From Stenogyne calaminthoides (lineage: Eukaryota > Streptophyta > Magnoliopsida > Lamiales > Lamiaceae), in assembly GCA_037126765.1 (NCBI GenBank), contig JBBCBC010000001.1:32410804-32474803 (forward strand): 64,000 nt of DNA. Reading direction: 5' to 3'. This document shows positions 22,945 to 34,640 of the stretch, one piece after another. Numbering within the stretch: the first letter of the stretch is position 1; each line of letters begins with the position of its first letter. A model generated the notes under the pieces. That model did not search any database and was not told the DNA's origin. It saw nothing but the letters and a program-made list of their open reading frames with translations. Both the position numbers and the translations under genes were made by a program.

Positions 22945-24522
22945 TGTAGGTCCCGAACGGGTTTTGTGAGGGCAGAAGTCTAGAGGGGAGGGGTGAATAG
23001 ACTTCTGAAAATTTTTGTGCAAATCAAAGTGAGGGCGCTTAACTTTGATCGAGTGTGAGTGAATCGGTTTGGGTCGATAACCAACTTCTCGACGCTCAAG
23101 GCGAGATCGATTCGGTAACTATCGGTTTTAACCGATGTGTCTGCGGAAGCTTAAGTTTTACCCGTGAAAAAAACCGGTTTTTGATAAATCGATTCCAAAG
23201 TAAATCTTTTAATCGGGTTGATCAAGTGTCAAGTTTGATCGATCGAAGCTTGGTGCTAATCGATCTCAACTTGGAATATGTATGCGCTTTTAAAGGTTGT
23301 GTGCGATTGTGTAATCGCTTAATCAAAAGCGGTAAAGGCACACAAGATTTATAGTGGTTCGGACAAACCAGGTCCCCACGCCCACTCTTCCCTATCACAA
23401 GGGGCACCTACTTAATCAATCGGACTTTGTTTTATGTGTAAGTCCAACACAGTACACCAACTAGATGTTTAAGGAGTTCACACTCAACCGATCCCAGAGA
23501 TCAGAACTAGAAATCCTAGTCTGAAATCTTGCTAAACAACTTAACCTAACTTGGGGGTTTGGGTAAGATTGTTTTTGGTTCCAACTATGAAATCTTTTCT
23601 TGCGTATAAGCAGCCTAACAGCTAGATGAAAAGATTTCTATGCTAAGAACTTATGGGATGAACACTTAATAAAAATTAATCTTCTTGTTCGTGTTCTTGT
23701 GCGGAAATCTGATATTAGCTTGAGCTTCTTGATTGTTCAGCGTTTTCGTTGTTTCACTCTGAAGTGTGATCCCATATTTATAGACCTTGAAATCAAAGAG
23801 CCGTTGGAGAGCAATTTGAATTTTAGGCTATATTAGGTAGGTTTGCAGGATTGATGTGACGTGCTTCAGGAACGGCATGGCCGAAAGCGTGAACTTGTAT
23901 TTTATATCCGTTAGAGAGAGCAGCATCAAATCCCTTAATTGTCGGCTCCGATCATACGTGTCTTGTTCTTATTGGTTAACAGACGCACTTTTCAGTGTTT
24001 GTTCTTCCAACTAAGGTTGACATTCTTCTTGTTCAGATCATAGACATATGATTAGGTGAAACATCAGATTTCACCTGGTGAGCTGACCTGATCAGTCAGA
24101 ACTAATCAGTCTACCTGATGGAGTCTTCTGGTGCCGGTTGACTTAGCTTCATCTGGCAGACTCGGCTGATGTAGGTCTTTTGGTCTGATCTTCTGGAAGT
24201 CATCTGATCTTCAAGCATTCTGAGTTTGAGCTTTATGACTTCAGCTGAGATATCTGACTAGATCAGAACGATCTGATCTTCTATTCTTGTCTTGCATTCT
24301 GGCCTGTCGGATATCAGCTGTCTTTTGAGTCTTCAGATCTGACCTATACATATTGAGTTTCCCCCTCAATATGTGACCTATCTATTTCATCAGTTGTTCT
24401 ATACAATCATTATCAACTGGTCTCCTATAGCAGGTAATATAAACATCAGTCAGCTAACAGGTCTGACTGGTCCTATTACATGTGTTTTTGGAACTTTCAT
24501 CAAAACTATAAATTTCCCAACA
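22945..24522 (-). mobile_element. CopA 3' LTR
   Basis: A 1,578-bp LTR, TGTAGGTCCCGAACGG...TTTCCCAACA on the plus strand. The TATA box on the minus strand (TATAAATAT) is at 23,774-23,782. Compared with the other LTR of the same element, many CAG/CTG motifs in the first 400 bases read CG or CGG, while the later part keeps them. Confidence 0.92.
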
Positions 24523-24537
24523 ATTTCCCCCTTTTTG
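24523..24537 (-). promoter_or_regulatory. CopA polypurine tract
   Basis: The minus strand reads AAAAAGGGGGAAAT, ending at the 3' LTR. It serves as plus-strand primer. Confidence 0.85.
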
Positions 24538-24733
24538 ATGAAACCAAAACACTTTGAGAAACCAAATACAGTTGATAAAAAAATAGAACAGTTAAGAGCA
24601 TATAATCAGAAGACAATGAGACTTTGTCTTAGGATCAGAAAATAAACTTTTCTCATTAAAAAATGTTGATTACATGTTACATCAGAAAAGTTTGTAAATA
24701 AGAACAGCTGATCCTGAGTAGTCTTCTGATTCT

Positions 24734-27667
24734 TCACTCTTTAGGCTTGTATCCTTCTGGCATCTCTCTTTGATCTTGAGGTACGTTGAAAATCTGATAA
24801 AGTTTCCATTTGACATCATCAGTCTGCTGAGGATCAGTTATATGCGTTTTGCTCAGGATGTCAAAATAGAATCTTTGAAATGTCAGTCTGTCAAATGAGC
24901 CATCTGCCTTCTTCGAGTAATCCAACAGATCATACTCTTGGCGAGTTATTTTTACATTGATAAGCTTTGCCTCATTTTCCAGATACTTCAGAAAATCCGG
25001 GTATTTATTTTCTAACCAGTTGAGGAATTCTTCATCAGGAGATTCTTCTTGTGGAACAAGATTAAGAACAAAGGCATCCAGAAGCCATTCACTCCTGGTC
25101 TTATTCCATTCCTCAAATTTCTTAGCATCTTGCAGTTTTTGGGATGATCTCATCAACTCTTCTTTGGCGGCTTTTAGGTTACGTACGGATTTTCCAAATT
25201 TCTTCCTTTCTTCGCTCTCAATCAATTTCTTCTTCATTTTACGCCTCTGCCATTTTTTCTGCCCTTCTTTCTTCTTGGCTTTTTCGGGCTTCTTCAGCTA
25301 CCGCTCTTTGGACATCTTTTTAGCAATCGAGTTTGTGATGTCCCTCACACCTTTGTTATGTCAGTTGGTTTCTCATTCTGTCCTTCCCCTTTTTGGTTTG
25401 ATCAAAAAGAGTAGTGAGGTGGGAGGTCGAGAACCAAAGTTGACTGCGATCGCCCTGTTGAGATCTCGCAATGATATGCCTTGAGTTTGAGCAGATTAGG
25501 TTTTGAATCTTCGATATCATTTCGGTCTTGACAGATTCCATGGCGGTAGAGAGTGTTTTAATCAGTTTGTCAAGTTTCTCTTCTGTCAAATCTAGCTTGT
25601 CAGTGAGCATCAGAAAAGAAACTTGTTGTTGATCCACCTGAGTCAGTTTGGCATCAACGGTCTTTATTAGTTCAGCTGACGCAGTGGACACAGTTTGGGA
25701 GAACTGATCTTTGATTGCCCCAATCTGGGAAATAGCCAATTCCCTTTGATATGTTATTTCTTTGATGGCAATCTGCCTTTGATCAGCTATCAGTCCCTCA
25801 ACTTCTTCTTTCAGAAGATCTTTGAGACAAGATTTGATCTCTGAAGTTGATCAAGAGTGGCGTGTGATGTTGGAATGTTGGGTGTCACTTGATCTCGATT
25901 CGGTTGTTTGTGCCTCCAAAGTGGTTGGTCATGAATCGCAAAGACATCAGCTCCACTATCATCGGCAGCTCCTCGCATCCTTCATGATGGCATCTCGCTT
26001 GGAGCTTTGTCGCCTCCGTCTCCGATTCGTCTGTTAAAGAACCCTAGCTTCCCTGGATCGAGCTTTGACGATTTAGCGATTATCGGCTCGGTGGTGATCC
26101 CACTTTTTTAGCGATTTCCTCATGTCGAAAATCGAAGTCCGCAAACTCATCCGCACCGCCCATCTGCTCAATAATTATTATAAAGTCTCGAGAAGCTTTT
26201 TAATCAAGATCTCTCCAGGTGAGGATCTCCATAACTTCCTCTCTTATGGCAGGATGGGCGACGATTCGGATACAACTCATCAATTTCTTTTCGATTAGCA
26301 TTCTCGATCAATTTCCCGCTTATGATCTTTTGTTGATCTGGACTCGAAATTGTCTGTCCAGTTCGGTTGATGAGATGTGGAAGGTTCTGGTTTTATGCTT
26401 GAGTAGTCGGAAGTTGGCTGATCGCTTCGACTGCGAGAGGTTCTCACGTAAGCAGCGTATACGTTCCACATCGTAAGCTTTTACGGTTCGTGAATCGATG
26501 CAGCTTAGGTTCGCGGGCAGGTGGAAGAATAGGAGAGACATGCTCAGCAGCCATTAGTCTGAGTGGTGAATCAGCTCGAGCTTGAGGAGAAGGAGATCGA
26601 TCGGCTTGTGCTTCTTCCTCGTAATGATCCGGCGAAGCTCTCGCTTTGAGAAGCCCGCCTGTCGATTTTTTTCACCTGATTTTTGTGTTGCAACAGACTG
26701 ATCTGGCGCTCTTTCTTCATCTGACTCATCTTCAAGCATCAGAGTCATGGAGGCTTGCTTCGCCTTCTTCGGCCTCTTCTCCTGGGCCTTCACCAGTTTT
26801 CTTTTCTTCTTCTGGGGGGCATCTGGTGTAGACGAAGTTGCTTCCTTGCTTTTTCCTTTCTTTGACTTTGGGGGGGTTGGCCGCATATCATCGTCTGGTG
26901 GCCCAAAAATGGCTGAAGTGGCTGTGAGAAAGGCCTTATAGGACTTCAAATCCAATGCTCCCATTCAAAGATTAGGCGGTTTATCTTTTCGTAATAACCG
27001 CAACCTTGTTGAGATTGCGATCTTTTTCTTCGATATACCGCCTCGACCATTTACTCCAAATTTCTCATGTTCTTGGAGCAGAATGGCCTTCAGGAACCCG
27101 TGCCAATTGATGTTCTTGGCTTCATCAATTATTGCAGCCATGCTGTACATTTTGACGGATGTAAGAGCATCTGGGCTGAATGCAATACCCATAATTGTTT
27201 TTGACAATATGTCAAACAACAATCGGTATTTCCTCTTGAGCATTGGCCTGACAAAACCTGACGTATGATGTTTGTCGGCCTCTCTCGAAGAGCTTTTTTT
27301 CGATCACTCATCTTCGTTCTCCCCAGAATGAGCAAAGAGATCCGTACTTTTGGTAGGTCAAACAGACGGGTTATATCATCATTCGTCGGGCCTCGATTTC
27401 TTCTCCGCTGACCGCCGAGAGCGCTTCATTTCCGAACGTCCCCAGATCCACTCTTAAATTCCTTAGAAATTTAATGCTTCATACCGCATCACCGGATTGC
27501 AAAGAGCAAAAAAAAAATTCTCAAGGCCTCGCTTTTAGCAGAATTTGCTCGACCTCCATGGATTCCTGATCCCGAAAGTGATATTGAACTGCATTTAACT
27601 TATCATCCACAATCTTTGTTGCCGCCCGCATAATTGCACATTATCTTTCAAATTCGTGGGTGGCCAT
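24734..27667 (-). CDS. CopA additional ORF (unknown product), broken into frames
   Basis: A coding region on the element's sense strand between pol and the 3' LTR. It begins at ATG 27,665-27,667, right after an intron acceptor, and ends at TGA 24,734-24,736. Domains in order: a region with KYRLLFDILSKTIMGI and NWHGFLKAILLQEHEKF (26,965-27,243); a Lys-rich, nuclear-localisation-like stretch KKKRKLVKAQEKRPKKAK followed by an acidic patch (26,554-26,964); a coiled-coil-like part with KLDLTEEKLDKLIKTL (25,356-25,739); and a C-terminal domain with EWNKTRSEWLLDAF and FLNWLENKYPDFLKYL (24,734-25,237). It is interrupted by several frameshifts. Similar additional ORFs are known in plant LTR elements, but I do not recognise a function. 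The C-terminal domain recurs in CopB and CopC. Confidence 0.65.
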
Positions 27668-27815
27668 CTACAAAGGGATGGACCCGATTAAGGTTGTGCA
27701 TATATATATAAGAACATCACATATCACGAAACCAAGAAAAAATAAAGCATAACACAGATAAAAGCATTTAAGATCAATGGATTTAAAAAAAATACATCAA
27801 ATAAACATAAATTAC
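27668..27815 (-). other. Putative 5'-UTR intron before the CopA additional ORF
   Basis: On the minus strand GTAATTT... starts after GAGAATCG (27,815) and ends ...CCCTTTGTAG directly before ATGGCC (27,667). The same donor and acceptor context occurs in CopB (57,480-57,691) although the internal lengths differ (148 against 212 bases). Inference from sequence only. Confidence 0.5.
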
Positions 27816-27946
27816 CGATTCTCGCTTTTTCGAAAGATGATTTTGAAACTTAGGAAAAACACTTTGAATCTGAGAGAAGTAATCTGAGTTTTCGGAGAAT
27901 AAATCGCAAGTTTGTGAAATGGAAAACTCGTATGGTTTTTGATGAT

Positions 27947-27956
27947 CTTTATAAAG
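27947..27956 (-). promoter_or_regulatory. Candidate TATA box for the CopA additional ORF
   Basis: CTTTATAAAG (palindromic) is followed on the minus strand by a 5'-UTR-like pyrimidine- and A-rich stretch and then the putative intron. The CopB counterpart near 57,828 reads CTTTAAAAG. Confidence 0.4.
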
Positions 27957-28813
27957 ACGAGGGGGGAAAAAGAAGACAAGATTTGGAAGATCAACCGCTT
28001 TGAAAAGATTAAACGCTCCAGATTAAGCGGTTTTGATCGTAGGGTCGAAAAAAGCACGCATTTAAAACCTTTTGGATTTAAAAGCACATTTAGTAGCGCT
28101 TAATACATGTTCCCCACATCCGCATTAAAATGATTTGGCGGGAATACGTCCACAAGGATAATGGGTACAAGAAGGCAAATAATATCGATAAGATCCGATA
28201 AATAAGCAAAGAACAAGAGAAAAGAAAGGAGATCCGGGTTGATCGATATTGTAATCACCAATACCACTTGTCCATGTTGATTTCACTTGTTGATCTTAGT
28301 ATTCTGCCTAAGCCTTAGAATTTCCCAACTGATCCTTTTAACTGATCTTCTTCACTTGCATCTGATTTGTTGAAGTTTCAAGCTCAACCGATCTTCCTTG
28401 AATACGCCCCGATTTCCTTCCGATCCTCCTTGATCGGTTGAAGTTCCCCTTCAACCGATATTTCGCTTTTTCCCATAGATCGATGTATCCGATTTGTTGG
28501 AGTTTCAAGCTCACCGATCTTCCTCATCCGATCGACCAGATATAATCGATTTTAGTTGACCTAATCTGATTCTTCTCAGATCAAGCCAATTCTTGGGATA
28601 AGTGTTACCGCCAAAACTTAGTCTAGAATAGTAGCTTCTATTCCCTAAGTTGGCACGATTTGACATGCATAATTATCGCCCAATCTTTCGATATGTCAAT
28701 CCGCCAGAAATTTCTCCAATTATCGGTCGTGATTTCTACACGCCGTCCTTTTTGCGCATTTCTCTAAAAGGTTTTGAGAAATCGAATTTGCATTTGCACC
28801 CTTGCTTGGTCTC
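27957..28813. promoter_or_regulatory. Intergenic region between two divergent units of CopA
   Basis: About 860 bases with no gene on either strand, bounded by outward-facing TATA-like boxes. Much of it consists of repeats of GATC-rich motifs. The CopB equivalent is about 57,837-58,664. Confidence 0.45.
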
Positions 28814-28820
28814 TATAAAT
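28814..28820 (+). promoter_or_regulatory. TATA box of the CopA antisense unit
   Basis: CTCTATAAATTGGACC on the plus strand, with ACACAACATAACCC about 25-30 bases downstream as a likely transcript start. It is conserved in CopB at 58,665. Confidence 0.5.
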
Positions 28821-28880
28821 TGGACCAATTGTTTTACACAACATAACCCATTCACCATACTAATCTTTCTTTGTAAAATC

Positions 28881-28919
28881 ATGCTTTCTGGTGAACCCTT
28901 ATTTCCTGAAACTTCCTAA
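28881..28919 (+). CDS. Short upstream ORF of the antisense unit
   Basis: An ATG followed by 11 codons and TAA. CopB has an ORF of the same length (58,729-58,767) with shifted internal frame, ending identically in ETS. It could act as a translation-regulating upstream ORF. Confidence 0.35.
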   Translation: MLSGEPLFPETS

Positions 28920-28943
28920 GAAACACCTTTACCCCCTTTTTCA

Positions 28944-29222
28944 ATGATTTCAACTTCTCAAATCATCCCCGTGTGTCCTTATCACCGCTCTTCGCCGTCA
29001 TCAAAGATTTCACATACAATCGTTGCTAAGCTTCTCTACCACCGAGGCGACGGTTCGCTTATCGCAACCGAGAAGACACTTCTCCTAACCGTATGCACCT
29101 TGTGTGTCTATCGAGATGACGAACCCGCGATCAATGTACTTCGGTCGAAAATGAACATGAGTTTGATGTACGGTTCCGCATCGGAACAACAAATGATGCC
29201 CGTATATCAACTCACCATTTAA
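28944..29222 (+). CDS. Antisense ORF of CopA, 92 aa, unknown
   Basis: Opposite in strand to all other CopA genes. It starts MISTSQIIPVCPYHRSS and contains SKISHTIVAKLLYHRGDG and TEKTLLLTVCTLCVYRDD. CopB keeps the same frame through this core with few changes, most of them conservative, although its frame is broken elsewhere. It has no recognisable domain or transmembrane segment. It is preceded by a TATA-like box and a short upstream ORF and followed by a UTR-like tail, which suggests a separate transcript. It could also be a captured host gene fragment. Confidence 0.45.
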   Translation: MISTSQIIPVCPYHRSSPSSKISHTIVAKLLYHRGDGSLIATEKTLLLTVCTLCVYRDDEPAINVLRSKMNMSLMYGSASEQQMMPVYQLTI

Positions 29223-29560
29223 TGTTGGAGAGCCCAATCGACTCTTTCTTAGGGCTCCCGGCTTAAAAAAATCCTATCAAGGTCATTGCCGCTCCAATTT
29301 GGTTTTAGCTTCACTTAATGGCTTTTAGGATTTCTTTAAAAAGCTCTCTCACCCTTGTTAAGTGGGGAAAATGAGAGCATCGATTTAAAATCTCTCTCTC
29401 TCCACTTCTTCAAGGGTTAGAATGAAGGTTTAGTGTTAAGGTTTTCGGGTTTAGGGTTTATGTACTGACCTCCGGGTCCTCTTGTACTTGTATCTTGTAA
29501 TGTAACCCCGACCTTGGTCTTTATTAATGAAAATTTCTGTTATTTCATTGTTGTGTAAAA
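29223..29560 (+). terminator. 3'-UTR-like end of the antisense unit
   Basis: After the ORF there is CT-rich sequence and then TTGTAATGTAACC, followed by TTTATTAATGAAAATTTCTGTTATTTCATTG, which resembles a plant poly(A) region (near-upstream AATGAAA). CopB has the same layout at about 59,360-59,465. Confidence 0.45.
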
Positions 29561-29937
29561 TTCTCAGATCCTTATGTGATTTTAAGCTTTAATCTTGTAA
29601 ATACCACTTGTGAATCTTGTTGAATTTCAGCTTAATCGACTTACAAAGTATAACTGAACAGATTTAATCAAATAATCCTTTAAACGATCAGTTCATTTAA
29701 TCTGATAAACTTTAAATCTGATCAGTACCTTCTCATATCAGTTCCTTCGTCGGTCTTCCGATCGATTGAGATACCAAATTCAACCGATTTCACTTGAATC
29801 GATTAGTTTCTTAACCACCGGTTCGAGATCATTCCATCAAACATTTTAGGTGCATTTTCTCCAAGATCCGTAAGCCCTAGCTCATTGCATAATTCTCTCA
29901 ATCGATCTCACTAGTGGCTTGGTTAGAATATCGACTT
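29561..29937. other. Spacer between antisense unit and CopA RNase H
   Basis: Non-coding in all frames as far as I can see. It contains AT- and GATC-rich short repeats that also occur in CopB around 59,466-59,885. Confidence 0.5.
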
Positions 29938-30470
29938 TCAGATATCAAGATGAATCTTTTCCATTCTGATATTCTTCTTTTCAACATGATCTCTTATAAA
30001 ATGGTGCCTGACATCCACATGCTTGCATCTTATATGTAGAACAGGATTCTGAGTGATTGCAATAGCACTATTACTGTCACAGAAAATAGGTACATTCTTA
30101 GTTTCAATGTTATAATCCTCACCACCGACTAAGCCAGAGAGCGGTTGGGAACAACGACTTCTCGCCACCATATATTCTCGCTTCAAGAGTAGATGTTGCA
30201 ACCGATGTCTCCGCTTTTTGAAAACCACGAGATCGGTTTTACTTCCTAAGAACCGACAAGTTCCCGAGGTGGATTTTTCATCAATCTTCCAACCTCCATA
30301 ATCGTAATCGTAATACCCACTAAGCTTCTAGATTATCATCCGATGGGTAAAATAAACCAAGGTTTATTGTCCCTTCAGATACTTAAGATTCCGCTTAGTC
30401 GCTTTCTAGGTGACTTATCATTGATTTGCCTAAAATCGCACATACACCTCATCATGAAGGTTATATCTCG
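29938..30470 (-). pseudogene. CopA RNase H
   Basis: The end of the Copia polyprotein. The open part 29,938-30,228 reads CDSNSAIAITQNPVLHIRCKHVDVRHHFIRDHV, the usual C-terminal motif of Copia RNase H, which removes the RNA template. Upstream residues are broken by frameshifts. The stop is right after the conserved tail (EKIHLDI). Confidence 0.8.
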
Positions 30471-31400
30471 GTCTGGCGGGCGGTCGGTATAGTAGAGATC
30501 CAATGAGAGCCCTATATTCCTTCGATTTGTTTTCTAATCATCCTCTCATCGATCCATCTTGAATCCAAATCATCATAGGAATTTTGGCTTCCTTACAATT
30601 TTGAACTCCAAACTTAGCCAATAAATTCTAGTGTACTTTTGCTTGGCGAGATGAATATTCATTCAGATTTTGCTTTTACTTGAAGACCCACAAAGTATTT
30701 CATCCATCCCACCCATCATGGACATCTCGAATTTCCCTTGCATCGGTTTTTTCAATCTTTCACATAGACTTTTGTTGGGAGATCCAAGATGTTGTCGCCC
30801 ACGAAATCAACCATCGTAATATCTTTTCCATCTTCTATTCTAAATAAGGTTTTGTCCATCGCTTCCTTTAGTGAACCCACTTTCGATCAAGAACCGAGAG
30901 AGTGTATCATACCAAGCTCGAGGAGCCTGTTTTCGTGCCATAGAGAGCTTTTTCTAGACGGTACACACCGTTGCCCTTTTCAAAGCCCGGAGGTTGTTCG
31001 ACATAAACTTCCTCTCGCTAGTACCCCGCTTTAAGAAAGCACTTTTTACGTCCATCCGATACACGAACCCCCTCTGTGGAAGCATATGCCGAAATAGCGA
31101 ATGGCTTTAAAGCGAGCGATCGGGTGCAAAGGTCTCATCATAATCAATTCCTTCGATTGTGAATACCCCTTAGCAACAAGTCTTGCCTTTTATTTCTCGT
31201 GATGACGTTTTCTCATCTCTCTTGTTCTTGAAAACCCACTTCGTGCCAATAACGCCTTTGATGACTTGTCTCTGCATCTACCGGTTCCCAAACTTGATTT
31301 TTGTCGAACTGTTCCAGGCTCTTCTGCGCATGGCTAGAATCCAACTTTCAGGCCTTGTAGAACTTCCTCTATTGTTGTTGGTTCCTTCATAGACGATAAA
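30471..31400 (-). pseudogene. CopA reverse transcriptase, heavily frame-broken
   Basis: Homologous to the more readable CopB copy (60,407-61,334). KARLVAKGYSQS remains visible near 31,170. At the catalytic site CopB has YVDD, while CopA reads F-V-G-D in the corresponding codons (about 30,795-30,806). Either this copy is catalytically dead or the sequence is in error there. Confidence 0.7.
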
Positions 31401-31639
31401 TAACAATAATACATGACACTTTCACCAACTGATGTCTAGTTTTAACTTTATCGATGGGTCTCCGATGATCGATCGGTTGGATGACCGGTTATCCAGTCCT
31501 TCTGCTCGATTTGGCGTCGGTTTGGAGAACATCGTCCGCTTTACGATAAAATTTCATTACTAGCGATTGGGAGTGGTGCGTAATTATGATCCACTTGATA
31601 AGAACATGTCTCACCGATGTTGGACTCATCATGTGATGA

Positions 31640-32849
31640 TGTCCGCTCGCGGAACTTCAGTGTTCCCCGAACCGGATGGTTCGATTGATACCGCCTCACC
31701 AGACGCCTTCACCGAACAGTTTTTTAGTACCTTAGATCCGAATGATCCGGTGAATCAGCTAGATCCGGAATGTATCTTTATTACGGTTTACGATTCTTTT
31801 TCCTTGATCATTAGTCGATCCATTTTCAACATCGTTCTTGTTGATCGGTACATCTTGTTCGAGGCGATTTCTCTTGTTCGTAAGATGCTTCATCAAAGAC
31901 TACATGGGGTGTTTCTTCCACAAGTAGGGTTCGGCTCATTGTAAACCCCGAAAGCCTTGCTAGATGAGGAATATCCTAAGAATATACCCTCATCCGACTT
32001 GACCTCAAAAGTCTTCAACCCGACTCTTCCCATTGTTGTGTATGAAACACTTACACCCAAAAAACATGGAAGTAAGAGACACGAGGTTTTCTCGTCCTTC
32101 CACAAATTAGGGTGTTTTGTAGTGAGCCTTAGTCGAAGACATCTGCTTACGAGTATGGCATGCGTTGTTGATTATTCGCCTAAACGGCTTGGTATTGCAT
32201 GTTCACTAACATCGCGGCGAAAGCGAACTTCTTTGAGAGTTCTGTTCCCTCCGCTTCGCTACTCCATTTTGTTGTATGCGTTCTTGCAAATCGATGTTTC
32301 ATGTTGTATACCAAACTTAGAGCAAAAAATCAAGAATAAAGGAGTTCGAAATTTTGCACCTTTATCTCGATCCGATTTTTACTACTGTTGACACCCTTCT
32401 CATTTTGTAATCTTTTTAGCAAATGGGTATCTTCGTTGTCGCCTCATTCTTCTTATGTAAGAATATAACCCGTAAAACTTGGAATAGTCATCCACGATTA
32501 CCGAGTATATTTAAGGTCCGTTGAGATCGACCGTGTAATCGGTCCAAATAGATCCATATGAAGCAAAACGCAAGATCTTTGATGATGCCGTCAAAATTCC
32601 CTTGAATGAAGCTTTGACTGTTTTCCTTCCGACATGCAAGACATGTCCGATCCTTTGAAAATACTTCATTCGAATTCCTTCCACTAGAGACATCCTTGCT
32701 ATCTTATTAAGAGTTTTAAAGTTCGGATGGCTCATTCTTTTTGTGCGCGAGCCAATCGCTACTTTTGGAACTCTTGACAATCGGGCATCGTTTCTTGGGC
32801 AACTGCTCCAATCACCGTAGATCGTCCCTTTTCTTGAACCAGTTAGCAA
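31640..32849 (-). pseudogene. CopA gag-pre-integrase and integrase, frame-broken
   Basis: The N-terminal part (32,511-32,849) has KRMSHPNFKTLNKIARMSLVEG, a gag-pre-integrase landmark, and FASYGSIWTDYT ahead of the catalytic core. The C-terminal part (31,893-32,105) has LKTFEVKSDEGIFLGYSSSSKAF, the conserved end of Copia integrases. The DDE core between them is scattered over several frames. Confidence 0.72.
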
Positions 32850-33097
32850 AATCTATTGAGTGGCTCGATTCTTGATAGTGCATTGGTCGGGCCGAGAACT
32901 CAACACCAATCCGTTGTCGCAGTGTTGTGAAACCGATAGTAGGTTGTGCTTCGGACCTTCGACATACGAGACTCCGATTATTTGTACATCATCATTCTCT
33001 AAGGTTCAATCCTTTGGTATAACCAAAGTTATCATCACCGAAGAGTACACGCGGGCCTTTCGTTTTCTATGTAAGAGCCGAGGAGGTGCTTGCTTCT

Positions 33098-33131
33098 GTC
33101 ATGTGCCTTGAACATCCACTATCGATGTACC
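33098..33131 (-). pseudogene. CopA aspartic protease motif
   Basis: The minus strand encodes YIDSGCSRHMTE, the Copia protease active-site block (D-S-G). CopB has the same block with D-I-G. Surrounding frames are broken, so domain limits are uncertain. Confidence 0.7.
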
Positions 33132-33139
33132 GTGATAGT

Positions 33140-34640
33140 TGCTTGCACACCTCCTTTGTTGGCGGACCCACGCGATCCTGCGCAGCCCAAATCAGGGCTT
33201 TAGGTACCCCTTTAGATTGGGTCCCGAGGGGTTAGGATTAGTTTTGGGGATCCATACAAACAGAAAGCACTTCTATTGTGATCGCTTAGATCGAAGGCCC
33301 GATTTGTCTCCCATACCTATCAACATAATCATACGCCTCTTTATATGCTTTCGATTAGTATGATTATTAGTGTGAACCTTGGGTGACTTAGAAGACTTGG
33401 GATTTATCTTTTTCTGCTTGTCTTCTTTTTCATCCAATTGTAGTTACGTGTGCGCAATTCTAGATTTACGATTATAGGGGTAGGTACGATCGCTACCATC
33501 AAAAGATTCATATCTTTTCGGATAGGTGGTTTTTGGTTTTTTTTACGAAGCATGCTTATTAGGCGGTGACCTTGATTGGGTCTCAGATTGACTTCCCTTT
33601 TACGGGTTGTCTTTTTTCGATTCTCGATCTGTTGATCGAGTTGAGGTCTCTTCGTAAGAACCGGGTTCTTCTCGTTGATTCCTCGATCGATGCTTTACCA
33701 TTGGGGTCCATTTATGTTCCCCTTCCGGTTGAGGCACCGCCTTTACCCGCTTCAACCGGGTCTTTTTTCCTTATTAGATACATGTTTGGCTTTTGGTGTA
33801 TCTTTGTCGAAACTCGTCTGATTACACCTTTTTGAGATGAATCAGCCGGGGCTTTTGAGGATGTGGAAGGGTTCTCATACCCAAGTCCCTTCTTGTTAAT
33901 CATTGTTCGAAAATAGGCGTTCATGTCTTGAACGGTTTTAGATGATTTTGAAAAAACCTCTATTTTCTTACGCAGATTATCCTCGATGATTTTAGACTTT
34001 CATGCTTTTGGAACAAATTCATCGAATTTTGCTTGCGAGGATTTTGAAGTCATCGACTTGTTTGTTTTTTGTTAATCACCACCGATCTTTGATCTGTTTC
34101 TCCTGATCAGAAGCTTTAACTTCGAGAATTTTAAATTTCTCAGTTGCCTTCTGAGCAGTTTCAGCTGATCTAAGTTCAGAGGCTTTACTGAGATCATTTT
34201 CTTTTAGCAAGTCGATTATTTCGGTCCTCGACTTATCATTTTCAAATTTCCACTATAGCATAAGTGTTCAATTGATTGGAGAGTTCCTCAAGCAATTGCT
34301 TCCCGAGTAGAGCTACTGGTCAATCTCCCCAAAGAAAAAGCAATGATAGCGTGTAGAAGCGAACGAAGCGAGTTTGGAGGTTACCTCAGATTGGTCCTCC
34401 TCGCCATCAAAGAGATCTCATCATCGTCTCAAGAGAATATCGATCTTCATTTTCATAGAAGTCAACAAAGATCTTGTCGACGTCAAGTCTTCTCTACGAG
34501 GAGTATCCAGAGTCCTCGGAGGGCGATAGGAATCGTCAATTCGGCGACGATCAGCAACCATGGCTCTTACGTCCCTATAACGTTGCTCTCTTATGTTCCT
34601 CTTTTCTTCCCTTTCTCTTGGCGTCAGTGCAGGCAGTGCG
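33140..34640 (-). pseudogene. CopA gag-protease linker, degraded coding
   Basis: This region aligns with CopB 63,130-64,000 and holds traces of coding sequence in several frames but no long open frame. It probably includes the zinc-knuckle region of gag, which I could not read with confidence. Confidence 0.4.

Noticed and set aside
25822..26476. Plus-strand frames across CopA 25,800-26,480
   Set aside because: Antisense shadows of the additional ORF. They are not conserved in CopB.
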